A stretch of 33,896 bases of DNA from positions 1 to 33,896 of IMG/VR virus record IMGVR_UViG_3300027733_000132; one strand, given 5' to 3'. Made by a program: the position numbers and the translations under genes. This stretch comes from a virus. The notes beneath the pieces were generated by a model, which did no database searches, was not told the origin of the DNA, and saw only the letters and a program-made list of their open reading frames with translations. Shown piece by piece: positions 25,304 through 33,002 of the stretch. The stretch's first letter is position 1, and every line of letters begins with the position of its first letter.

Positions 25304-26140
25304 TTAGTATCTAGTTTTAGCTCCTTTACCAGTATAGTAGTTCTTTAACATTGGTTCATCTTCAAAACTCTTCTTCATTACTTCTACATTCTTTAAATCA
25401 TCATCTGAAAAGCCAATACTAGGAACAAATTTATTTTTTACATCATTTTTAAGATATAATTTTTTACCTAAACTTTTGGCTTGTGATTTTACATAAGAAA
25501 TAAATTCCCTCATTGCGTCTACTTTTAATTGTTCGGGATTTCCGGCACCTGTTGGGTCCAAAAAACTAACGGGATAATATTTGTTCATGTCAAGATAGTC
25601 TTTAATTAATTCCATGTCTGACTTGTCCTCCATACCTGAAATGTCCCTGTATTTTCTAAGATTCTTTAATAATAAGTTTTTATTAATACCCTGATGGTCG
25701 GATATAATCAAATTGTATATTGCGTCTTTAATAGTTTCGGGGTTGTGACCACGAGCTGTAATAATTGAAAAAATTGACCCGTTATTAATTGCTTCTATAA
25801 AATCAGACCAAGCGGGACCTGTTTTTGCCTTCATTGCATCAATTTTAAATTGTTTGTCACCACCTTCTCTAAAATTTCTATAAGGTTGGTCGGCGTATCC
25901 AACAATTTTGTTTCCTTTGTAATCAAATTCTTCTTTACCTATTTGATGTCTATGTTCAGCAAAATCTTCTGTGGACATTGGTACTTCATTATCATTTTCA
26001 TCTCTTAAGATAATTTTTGTTGGCATGTACATTAAGTTGTCATCCCAATCAAATGCGTAGTACTTTAAGTCTGGCGTACCAGCATCATCAAAACCTTCAC
26101 GTAATGATGATACTGGATTATTTTTTTTGTTTTTCAACAT
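25304..26140 (-). CDS. HAD-superfamily phosphatase-like protein inside the tail operon
   Basis: The 278-residue protein carries the HAD motifs. Motif I is DWDDN at residues 31-35 (D31 nucleophile, D33 acid/base). Motif II is TARG (T128). A lysine near 206 (PEQLKVDAM) may be motif III. Motif IV is GFSDDD with D246-D248. HAD enzymes mostly hydrolyse phosphate esters; the substrate here is unknown. A cap-like stretch of about 90 residues separates motifs I and II. The N-terminus is basic, with no signal peptide. It starts 6 nt after the sheath gene's stop, so it is co-translated with the sheath. T4 has no such gene at this point between genes 18 and 19. Candidate roles are modification of a virion or host component, or nucleotide salvage; none is shown by the sequence. 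Confidence 0.82.
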   Translation of the reverse strand: MLKNKKNNPVSSLREGFDDAGTPDLKYYAFDWDDNLMYMPTKIILRDENDNEVPMSTEDFAEHRHQIGKEEFDYKGNKIVGYADQPYRNFREGGDKQFKIDAMKAKTGPAWSDFIEAINNGSIFSIITARGHNPETIKDAIYNLIISDHQGINKNLLLKNLRKYRDISGMEDKSDMELIKDYLDMNKYYPVSFLDPTGAGNPEQLKVDAMREFISYVKSQAKSLGKKLYLKNDVKNKFVPSIGFSDDDLKNVEVMKKSFEDEPMLKNYYTGKGAKTRY

Positions 26141-26146
26141 AAATTA

Positions 26147-29100
26147 TTAAATGTTTTCAAACGAAGCTCCTGTTGGAGTGATTAAGAATTCAATGTCAAT
26201 GAATTCCAACGCTTTTGTTGGTTTCAAATAAATCTTACCTGTCATAGTATTTCTATCTAAATCTTCAGGTGAATTACTTACAGTAACACGGAAATCATAT
26301 AAACCTCTGTCTCTTCTGATAGCATCCAAGATAGGGTTAACCGAATCCAAGAAGTCTTGTCTTACTTTAGCGTCGTTTTGTTCAAACAACAATCTTACAG
26401 CCACCGCTGAAATTAACTTACGAGCTTGTAACAACAATCTTCTTACGTTGATTCTGTTAAGTGCTGTGTCAGCAATTTGAAGAGTTTTGTTACCCCAAAT
26501 TACAGTTCCAACATCAGAGAATGTTGCAATAGGATTAATTCTACCTTGATACAAAGTATCTCTATCTTCTTGTGTAAGTTTCTTACGAGCTTTAATAGCA
26601 TTTACTAAACCTCTTGTGTAACCCGCAGTTGCGAACCAAGGGAATGATACGTTATCTGTCAAAGCTAAGTTTCTACAAACTTCATTTGTTGGTGGTAAGT
26701 AGATTTGTGTGTTATTAACAGTATCCCTAACCAAAATCCAAGGGTAGTAAGTTGCTGTATAGTTAGAGTCAATACCTGTGTTAGCCAAATTATCAACAGC
26801 TTCTGTTGGGTAAATAAAGTTGCCTGTATTTGTTGGAAGATATACATTACAATCAGGTGTTGTACAAATGTAGATAGAATCTGCTCTATTGTAAGTAACC
26901 ATTGAAATTGAATCTTCAACCAAGTTTGAGTTATTAGTATAATCAATACCAGGTGTTGCAAACACATTTATGTTTACCGCTTCAGGGTTATTAAATGTAT
27001 AGATACCTAACAAGTAAGCGTAGTAATCAGTATTTGCAAAATCAGTAAAGTTACCAATATTGATTGGTTTGAAAGCCCCCCAACCTGTTGCGTTTGGATA
27101 TCTTGTTGTTGGACATGCTCCTTTTTGGTAACCTGTTCCACCCAACATAAATTCATCTTTGTTTGTTCTATATTCACGATAAATGTCCCAACCATCAAAA
27201 CCATTTTGTAATAAGAAAGTGAATTTTCTTGCTTGTATTTGGTAATAAGGGTTTGCAGGTGTTTCAGGGTCAGTTTGGAATGAAGCATCACCACAGAAGA
27301 ACGCTGGTGTTCCTGAAGTAGGACCATAAGCGATTGTTACTACAGTTGCTCCTGAATCCATGTGAAAACCTTTTGTGATATAATCCCAAGGTAATCCTTC
27401 ACTTGACTCATCACAATATTGTGCTGCCGCTTGTCTACCTTTATATTCATAGAACGCTGGGTCATAACCAATTTGAGAAGAAATTCCCAAATATGTTGTT
27501 CTTACTCTATCACCAGAACTAACCACAGGATTATCAAGACCAGCAGTTGTTCCAAATGGTGGGTTATAAATAACTTGTCCTGGGAAATTATACTCTGTTT
27601 TATAAATTGGGAATGGAGGTGTTGTAGTTAATCCATCATATTCTCTAATAACATAACCTTCAAATCCACAAGGAACTGATTCTATGTTAGCATCAACATT
27701 TAGTTCTAACATGATGTATTTTGAATTCAATGCGTATTCACCATCACTAGTTCCAATTTTAACACCTACATAACTGTTTGAACCTGGGTTCATTGTACAG
27801 TTTGTGTATTTCTCTAAGATTACAGGATTAGAATCTGTATCAAAGAAACTACGAACCGCCAAATCAAAACTTAAGTTAGCGAATGATATATTTGAAATTG
27901 AAACTTTAATTTGTGTGTTAGCACTGTTACCATCAGCTACTGAGTAAATTTTAAATAACTTATCAACAGTACTACCGAATAATTGAGATACAACCCAAGG
28001 TGATTCAGGTGATTTATATGGTTGTAAATAGTTAGCAATTGTTCCTGTTGGATTTGAGTATCTAACACCAGGTAATGCAACTAAATCAACATTGATACCT
28101 TTAATGTAACCTTTATTGTATGCGTAGTTTAATAAGTTAGGGAATGTTTCCTCAACAAATAATGGTACTTCATTTCTGTCTTTACCAAAATTAGTAACAC
28201 CAAACGCCTTTGTAATATAGTTTGAATCTGTAGTACTTAAAGATGTTGTGAATGAGAACGCATCTCCTGATGTTGTTAAACCTGAAATTGCAAATGGTGC
28301 GAATGGGTTTTGTGAAATTGCTGCGTAAGTTCCTGAATTATCAATAATAACATCAGTTAATCCTGATACTTTATAAACAGGTCCTGTACTTCCAGCACCA
28401 TATGTAGCAATACCTCTTGAACGGAAAGTAGCCGCAATTAAATTATTGTAATCTGTATAAGCAGTTCCTGTGTAGTTATAAAGTGTTCCCGAAACAGTAC
28501 CTGAGTATGCTCCTGAACCAAGACTAATCATTCTTGATATTACATTATAGAATGAATATCCTGTATAAGCATCTCCTGAAGTAATATCAAAGTTTGCATA
28601 ATACCAAGTGTCATTATTACCTGATGTAAAATCAGCGTCTGCTGTTGTTACACCTGATACACCATAAACGTTAGTTGATGCTGTATAAGCCGATAAACTT
28701 GGTGACGCTCCTGATGGTATAGTACCAAAATAATCAATTGTAAAACCTGAACCAACACCAGCAGCATTGATTATTGGTGATATTTGTGAGTCAAGGTCAT
28801 CTTGAAGAGTTGAAATACTACCATTAAATTGTGTATAATCTGTGTTAAGAGCATTTTGAATAATAGATGGAAATGAACTTGTAAAAGTAATACTTGTAGA
28901 ACCTGTAGTACCTGTCCAACCAACAGAATATACTGTTGAACTTCCATTTAATCCAACGGTTGTTGTATCAACATTGGCAATTGTGGTTATTGACCATGAC
29001 GGTCCTGCATCATACCCCGACAATCCCAATACTCTTGTAACGAATAATTGGTTAGACTGTTGAAGGTAGGATTTGGCGATGTACGCCAATTCATATTTAG

Positions 29101-29317
29101 GAATTTGTGTGTTTACAAATTTTTCTGGAATTGTACCCCCAAAATAAGACTCAAAGTCTGAGTAGTTAGTGATGAAAATAGGTTCAAAAGCTGGACCCAT
29201 TAATGTCTCACCAACAAGACCAAGTGTGGTTACCCCAACACTTTGTGCTACAAAACTAAGGTCTCTTTCAGATGTGTATACACCAGGAGAAACGAAAACT
29301 TTATTTGATACTGCCAT
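26147..29317 (-). CDS. gp18: Tail sheath protein, T4 gp18-like (1056 aa, enlarged)
   Basis: The N-terminus VFVSPGVYTSERDLSFVAQS then LGLVGETLMGPAFEPIFITN is the sheath hallmark. The C-terminal domain is also typical, with KTLQIADTALNRINVRRLLL, SVNPILDAIRRDRGLYDFRV and PTKALEFIDIEFLITPTGAS. These terminal segments form the linking arms and inner domain that bind the tube and power contraction. T4 gp18 has 659 residues. The extra roughly 400 lie mainly in residues 110-370, which are S/T/G/Y-rich and repetitive (GSGAYSGTVSGTLYNYTGTA), and probably form exposed outer domains. The ATG is at 29317, with both TATTTAT and TATAAATA in its leader. It follows the tail completion gene and precedes the HAD-like gene. 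Confidence 0.93.
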   Translation of the reverse strand: MAVSNKVFVSPGVYTSERDLSFVAQSVGVTTLGLVGETLMGPAFEPIFITNYSDFESYFGGTIPEKFVNTQIPKYELAYIAKSYLQQSNQLFVTRVLGLSGYDAGPSWSITTIANVDTTTVGLNGSSTVYSVGWTGTTGSTSITFTSSFPSIIQNALNTDYTQFNGSISTLQDDLDSQISPIINAAGVGSGFTIDYFGTIPSGASPSLSAYTASTNVYGVSGVTTADADFTSGNNDTWYYANFDITSGDAYTGYSFYNVISRMISLGSGAYSGTVSGTLYNYTGTAYTDYNNLIAATFRSRGIATYGAGSTGPVYKVSGLTDVIIDNSGTYAAISQNPFAPFAISGLTTSGDAFSFTTSLSTTDSNYITKAFGVTNFGKDRNEVPLFVEETFPNLLNYAYNKGYIKGINVDLVALPGVRYSNPTGTIANYLQPYKSPESPWVVSQLFGSTVDKLFKIYSVADGNSANTQIKVSISNISFANLSFDLAVRSFFDTDSNPVILEKYTNCTMNPGSNSYVGVKIGTSDGEYALNSKYIMLELNVDANIESVPCGFEGYVIREYDGLTTTPPFPIYKTEYNFPGQVIYNPPFGTTAGLDNPVVSSGDRVRTTYLGISSQIGYDPAFYEYKGRQAAAQYCDESSEGLPWDYITKGFHMDSGATVVTIAYGPTSGTPAFFCGDASFQTDPETPANPYYQIQARKFTFLLQNGFDGWDIYREYRTNKDEFMLGGTGYQKGACPTTRYPNATGWGAFKPINIGNFTDFANTDYYAYLLGIYTFNNPEAVNINVFATPGIDYTNNSNLVEDSISMVTYNRADSIYICTTPDCNVYLPTNTGNFIYPTEAVDNLANTGIDSNYTATYYPWILVRDTVNNTQIYLPPTNEVCRNLALTDNVSFPWFATAGYTRGLVNAIKARKKLTQEDRDTLYQGRINPIATFSDVGTVIWGNKTLQIADTALNRINVRRLLLQARKLISAVAVRLLFEQNDAKVRQDFLDSVNPILDAIRRDRGLYDFRVTVSNSPEDLDRNTMTGKIYLKPTKALEFIDIEFLITPTGASFENI

Positions 29318-29348
29318 TTTTATATATGTTCAATTGATTTATTTATAC

Positions 29349-29355
29349 ATAAATA
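29349..29355 (-). promoter_or_regulatory. TATTTAT element upstream of the sheath gene
   Basis: The sense strand reads AATATTTATGTATAAATAAATC. TATTTAT lies 31 nt before the ATG. The T4-type late box TATAAATA (29347-29340) follows it directly in the same direction. Either could be the -10 element of the sheath gene. Confidence 0.5.
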
Positions 29356-29391
29356 TTATGAGATTGAAGAAAAACTTTACTTTATCATATC

Positions 29392-29398
29392 TATTTAT
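29392..29398 (+). promoter_or_regulatory. TATTTAT element upstream of the small plus-strand gene
   Basis: The plus strand reads TCTATTTATAATATGGG. It is in sense orientation for the ribbon-helix-helix-like gene, 36 nt before its likely ATG at 29435. It is the only copy in this gap facing right, and it supports the view that the element tracks gene direction. Confidence 0.45.
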
Positions 29399-29434
29399 AA
29401 TATGGGCAGATTATTTTCTGCCTTTATTCTACCT

Positions 29435-29590
29435 ATGGAAAAGAAAATAAAGAATTTGAAGATATCAGTAGAGGCACACGACATTTTGAAGAAATACTGT
29501 GATAAACACGGTATTAAGATGTACAAGTTTTTGGAAAATTTGATTAAAGAAAAATGTCAAATTAAAAGAGACATTTACGGGGAATCATAA
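29435..29590 (+). CDS. Small ribbon-helix-helix-like protein
   Basis: From ATG 29435 the 51-residue product begins MEKKIKNLKISVEAHDILKK and continues YCDKHGIKMYKFLENLIKEK. A strand (KNLKIS) followed by two helices, with a turn at KHGIK, is the CopG/Arc-type ribbon-helix-helix pattern. Such proteins dimerise and bind DNA operators, so it may be a regulator. The ATG at 29402 gives 62 residues but adds a hydrophobic MGRLFSAFILP that does not fit the fold. It is transcribed against all its neighbours and overlaps the 3' end of the tail completion gene by 6 nt. A TATTTAT element precedes it. Function is inferred from fold pattern only. Confidence 0.6.
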   Translation: MEKKIKNLKISVEAHDILKKYCDKHGIKMYKFLENLIKEKCQIKRDIYGES

Positions 29591-30628
29591 TAACTTAATT
29601 CCGTATTCTAAGATGGCTTCATCACCATCAGTTTTTTTAACCACTTCAAATCTTAAAATATCATTTGTATTAACTTGAATTAACGTAACATCGGTACCAT
29701 AAAAATCATCATTAATATAGACATCATAACTATCAATATTAATCTGTCCTTGAGTTAAAAAATCACCTGTATAATCTACGTTTAATTGTTTTGTTGTTGT
29801 GTTGGCAGGTATTGTAACCGCTAACTGAAATGTGTCTTTATTTTCAGGAAACTTTTTTCTTTTTGGTAATGTGGTTTGTGCATTAATTTCCGTGTAATTC
29901 ATAACTCTTGAAACTGCAGGTGCAACTTCAAATTCATCTTCATCTAATAAAAACGCCAACATTGTAAATTCGTAACTTTGAATGTAGTATCTTCTTTTTT
30001 CTAACTCAACAACTGACTCATCAGAAATGTTACCCATTACAATTGGAATATAATGTCCATTAATTTTTCTATAGGCTTGTCTTGATGCAAAAGTTTGAAT
30101 CACATTTTTGTTAAACTCATTCAACTCCCTCATTCTATTACAAATAATTTTTACATTATAGGTAATATCAACGGGAACAGGTTGTGGGATTTTATAAATG
30201 TCCAAACCTTTGATGTTTCCATTCCAAGATGGAACGGCTGCGTAAAAATATTCTTTTCTATTTGGAATATTGTAAATAATGGCGGGATTGCTTCCGTATT
30301 TAACTTCAGGTTGACGAACCACTGTAATAAACGGAGGTTCAGGGTTATCATTTAAATCTGAAAAATTCCAAGTCTGTGTAAATTGAGACCAGTTCTGAGT
30401 TGTGATAATAATATCAACCATAGGTATTATACTACCAGCAACAATTGTTTGTAAGTCTTCTTTTACAAAATCCAAAAACCCCCTATCTAAGTCGGGGTGC
30501 ATTAATGACTTTGGCAAATAAGTTCCGTCTTCTTTAATATATTGAAGAAGTTCTTCTCTACGCTGAAGAAGTATTTTTTCAGGCTTAAGATTAATCGTAG
30601 GTATAACTTGTTTTCTTGGTAATCCCAT
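29585..30628 (-). CDS. Tail completion / sheath-terminator protein, T4 gp15-like
   Basis: The 347-residue protein has a central part with VPVDITYNVKIICNRMRELN, then EFNKNVIQTFASRQAYRKIN, GHYIPIVMGN and RRYYIQSYEFTMLAFLLDED. This strand-helix-strand arrangement, with 'FA.RQ.Y..i.GhYIPi.l', resembles the T4 gp15-type terminator, which caps the tube and sheath at the head end. The first 110 residues are helix-rich and contain LQTIVAGSIIPMVDIIITTQ. The last 90 residues form an extra beta-rich domain (VTIPANTTTKQLNVDYTGDF). The gene lies directly upstream of the sheath, and its ATG overlaps the stop of the 171-residue gene (TAATG). The gp15 identity is a judgement from pattern and position. Confidence 0.6.
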   Translation of the reverse strand: MGLPRKQVIPTINLKPEKILLQRREELLQYIKEDGTYLPKSLMHPDLDRGFLDFVKEDLQTIVAGSIIPMVDIIITTQNWSQFTQTWNFSDLNDNPEPPFITVVRQPEVKYGSNPAIIYNIPNRKEYFYAAVPSWNGNIKGLDIYKIPQPVPVDITYNVKIICNRMRELNEFNKNVIQTFASRQAYRKINGHYIPIVMGNISDESVVELEKRRYYIQSYEFTMLAFLLDEDEFEVAPAVSRVMNYTEINAQTTLPKRKKFPENKDTFQLAVTIPANTTTKQLNVDYTGDFLTQGQINIDSYDVYINDDFYGTDVTLIQVNTNDILRFEVVKKTDGDEAILEYGIKLL

Positions 30629-31143
30629 TATAATCCCATAAATTCATTTGCACTTACAGGTGATGCTACATATGAAACGTAGAATGGTTTGTATCCACCG
30701 TAAGTATGTTTATTGTCATAATTTGGTGTTCCCGCATTTACAACAGAATAATATCTAACATCTGCTTCAGAAACCCAATATCCAATATAATCACCCAAGT
30801 TAATGTTTATCTGTAAATCAATCAAATCTTGTGAATAGATACTGAACTTCATATTACCAGGTTCATTTTGAATAACTTTTGAACTACCCAAGAATTTGTT
30901 ATCAGGTTGTAAAATCTGAACATAAGCATTGATTGATACTGGTGGTAAGAATTGAATCCCATTTTTTTCAACCTCACCATACACATCATCATTAACGGTT
31001 TTGGTTCTATCAACACTATACAACACAATCTTAAAATTCATATCCCCGTCCAACCATTCACGACCCATAGATACGTCAAGTGAAAAATCTTCACCACCAA
31101 AAAATTTACCTAATCTTGTAATTGGAACTAACTGTTGTGCCAT
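30628..31143 (-). CDS. Neck/head-tail connector-like structural protein (171 aa)
   Basis: The protein begins MAQQLVPITRLGKFFGGEDF and shows SMGREWLDGDMNFKIVLYSV early on. Its C-terminal half is beta-rich (LGDYIGYWVSEADVRYYSVV) and ends YKPFYVSYVASPVSANEFMG. It has no membrane segment. It heads the minus-strand tail operon, coupled by TAATG overlap to the gp15-like gene. T4 genes 13 and 14 (neck) lie at this place, and the ending is of a type seen in T4-like neck proteins. I regard neck protein as likely but not certain; this gene is much shorter than T4 gp14 (256 aa). A TATTTAT element lies 5 nt before the ATG. Confidence 0.55.
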   Translation of the reverse strand: MAQQLVPITRLGKFFGGEDFSLDVSMGREWLDGDMNFKIVLYSVDRTKTVNDDVYGEVEKNGIQFLPPVSINAYVQILQPDNKFLGSSKVIQNEPGNMKFSIYSQDLIDLQININLGDYIGYWVSEADVRYYSVVNAGTPNYDNKHTYGGYKPFYVSYVASPVSANEFMGL

Positions 31144-31148
31144 ACTTG

Positions 31149-31155
31149 ATAAATA
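31149..31155 (-). promoter_or_regulatory. TATTTAT element upstream of the neck-like gene
   Basis: The sense strand reads CAGTATATTTATCAAGTATG, ending in the start codon at 31143. Five nucleotides separate the element from the ATG. The whole divergent gap to the SNF2 helicase is only 39 nt. Confidence 0.45.
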
Positions 31156-31182
31156 TACTGAAATTGATTATCTTTTATTAGA

Positions 31183-32952
31183 TTGGAAAATACTGAAAAC
31201 ACATATAATGTCTCTGTGTTAGAAAGAAGAGCTCTTGATTTATTAGAGACGTATCAGGGTGCTAATAATTACATCATACGTTTGAGACAAAAACAAGTTG
31301 ATAACAAAAAGTTTTATCCAACTCGTGCTCAAGCCGAGTACATTATAAATTATCACGAAACCGCACCAAAGGTTGCAAAGAAATGGGTGGAACTTGATTC
31401 TTATTTTGCCCAAAAAATTGCTAATGATAAATTACTTTCATCTGTACCAACAAAAGTATATGTTGAAAAACTTTTGGTTGAAAAAGATACCGCCTACCAT
31501 ATTTGGGGAAAATATTTTGAATCAGAACAAGTCTACGACTTTTGGATTCCAAAGGTTGCGTTAATAAAAGATAATAAAGTTAAAGATGTTGTAATTGATT
31601 ATGAAAAATATTCTCATCGTCCACCACTTGAACACCAAAAAGAAGCAATTAAATCTTTGGTTGAGAATAAAAAGTTTATTCTTGCCGATGATATGGGTTT
31701 GGGTAAGACAACATCAACCATTATTGCCGCTTTGGAAACAGGGGCAAAAAAGATTTTGATTATTTGTCCCGCATCTTTGAAGATTAACTGGCAACGTGAG
31801 ATTGAAAATTATTCAGACAAACCAACATCAATTATTGAAGGTAAAAAATGGGAAGATGGTACTTTTGTTATTATCAATTATGACATTATTAAAAATTTCC
31901 ACGATGAAAAAAAGAAAGCCGATTCTGTTTTATTAAAAACAAAGTTTGATTTGGTGATTATTGATGAAGCACACTACATTCAAAACAAACAAGCCCAAAG
32001 AACCAAGTTAATCAATGACTTTGTATCCAATGTTGAAAGGCTTTGGTTGTTAACAGGTACACCAATTACTTCAAGGCCAATTAATTACTTCAATTTATTA
32101 AACTTAATTGAGTGTCCTGTGGCTAAAAATTGGATGGCTTACGTTAAAAGGTATTGTAATGGTTTCCAATTCCAAGCAGGAAGAAGAAAAATTTGGAATG
32201 TCAGTGGAGCATCCAACTTGGAAGAGTTAAGAGACCGAACAGCACCTTTGGTATTAAGAAGATTAAAGGAAAATGTTTTAGATTTACCCGATAAAATTAT
32301 CACACCTGTTTACCTAAGATTAAAATCAAAAGAATATGAAGCCTTAATGGGTGAGTATTATGATTGGTACGATAAAAATGGTGATTCTGATTCATTAACA
32401 CTTCAGTTTACCAAACTTACAAAAGTAAGACAGGTGATTGCCGAAGAAAAAGTTCCATCAACAATTGAAATTTGTGAGAACATTGTTGAACAAGGTAAGA
32501 AAGTGATTGTTTTTACTAACTTTACCAAAACATTGGAGATGATATTAGAACATTTTGGAAAAAATGCTGTTAGACTTGATGGACAAATGTCCCAAAAAGA
32601 AAGACAATTGTCCGTTGACCGTTTTCAAAATGATGAAAGTGTTATGGTATTTGTTGGGAACATAAAGGCCGCAGGTGTTGGTATTACATTGACAGCGGGT
32701 GAGGCGGTTGTAATGAATGATTTGTCTTTTTTACCGTCAGACCACTCCCAAGCAGAGGATAGAAGTTACCGATATGGACAAAAAAATAATGTATTAGTTT
32801 ATTATCCAATTTTTGACAATACGGTAGAAGGAATCATCTATGACATACTCAAAAAGAAGAAAGACATCTTTGAAACCGTGATGGGTGATAAGGTAGACAA
32901 TGGCGATTATGTTCAAGAAATACTAGAACTTATAAATAATTGGAGGCGATAA
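31183..32952 (+). CDS. SNF2-family DNA helicase/translocase
   Basis: The 589-residue protein has the full SNF2 motif set: motif I at about 169 (DDMGLGKT), motif II at about 260 (DEAH), motif III at about 289 (LTGTP), motif V (GVGITLT) and motif VI near 525 (AEDRSYRYGQ). It lacks long insertions and resembles SMARCAL1-like translocases, which remodel forked DNA; T4 UvsW plays a comparable role with another SF2 helicase. The first 145 residues form a separate N-terminal region (PTRAQAEYIINYHETAPKVA). No ATG lies in-frame near the start. The frame opens after a TGA at 31165, and the earliest usual codons are TTG 31183 and GTG 31216. I use TTG 31183, uncertainly. It diverges from the tail operon across 39 nt. 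Confidence 0.9.
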   Translation: MENTENTYNVSVLERRALDLLETYQGANNYIIRLRQKQVDNKKFYPTRAQAEYIINYHETAPKVAKKWVELDSYFAQKIANDKLLSSVPTKVYVEKLLVEKDTAYHIWGKYFESEQVYDFWIPKVALIKDNKVKDVVIDYEKYSHRPPLEHQKEAIKSLVENKKFILADDMGLGKTTSTIIAALETGAKKILIICPASLKINWQREIENYSDKPTSIIEGKKWEDGTFVIINYDIIKNFHDEKKKADSVLLKTKFDLVIIDEAHYIQNKQAQRTKLINDFVSNVERLWLLTGTPITSRPINYFNLLNLIECPVAKNWMAYVKRYCNGFQFQAGRRKIWNVSGASNLEELRDRTAPLVLRRLKENVLDLPDKIITPVYLRLKSKEYEALMGEYYDWYDKNGDSDSLTLQFTKLTKVRQVIAEEKVPSTIEICENIVEQGKKVIVFTNFTKTLEMILEHFGKNAVRLDGQMSQKERQLSVDRFQNDESVMVFVGNIKAAGVGITLTAGEAVVMNDLSFLPSDHSQAEDRSYRYGQKNNVLVYYPIFDNTVEGIIYDILKKKKDIFETVMGDKVDNGDYVQEILELINNWRR

Positions 32953-32959
32953 TCAAACT

Positions 32960-32998
32960 TCGGCTTATTTATAATTAATAAACATTAATAAAAGCCGA
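32960..32998 (+). promoter_or_regulatory. Long stem-loop upstream of the superoxide dismutase gene
   Basis: TCGGCTT (32960-32966) and AAGCCGA (32992-32998) are perfect 7-bp inverted arms with a 25-nt A/T-rich loop containing TATTTAT. The second arm ends four bases before the ATG at 33003. It could cover the start site in the mRNA, or mark a protein-binding site around a promoter. Confidence 0.4.
32966..32972 (+). promoter_or_regulatory. TATTTAT element upstream of the superoxide dismutase gene
   Basis: The plus strand reads GGCTTATTTATAATTAATAAAC, with TATTTAT 30 nt before the ATG at 33003. It lies in the loop of the inverted repeat and 13 nt after the SNF2 stop. It is the rightmost of the ten copies and, like the others, is in sense orientation. 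Confidence 0.45.
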
Positions 32999-33002
32999 CC
33001 TT

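Noticed and set aside
29340-29347. T4-type late promoter TATAAATA as the general late signal of this phage
   Set aside because: A full sense-strand match was found only ahead of the sheath gene. Elsewhere the sense strand carries TATTTAT, so I did not assign T4 late promoters generally.
29169-29450. Plus-strand 93-codon frame crossing the sheath start
   Set aside because: Most of it is antisense to the conserved sheath N-terminus. Only the ribbon-helix-helix frame next to it has a protein-like pattern.
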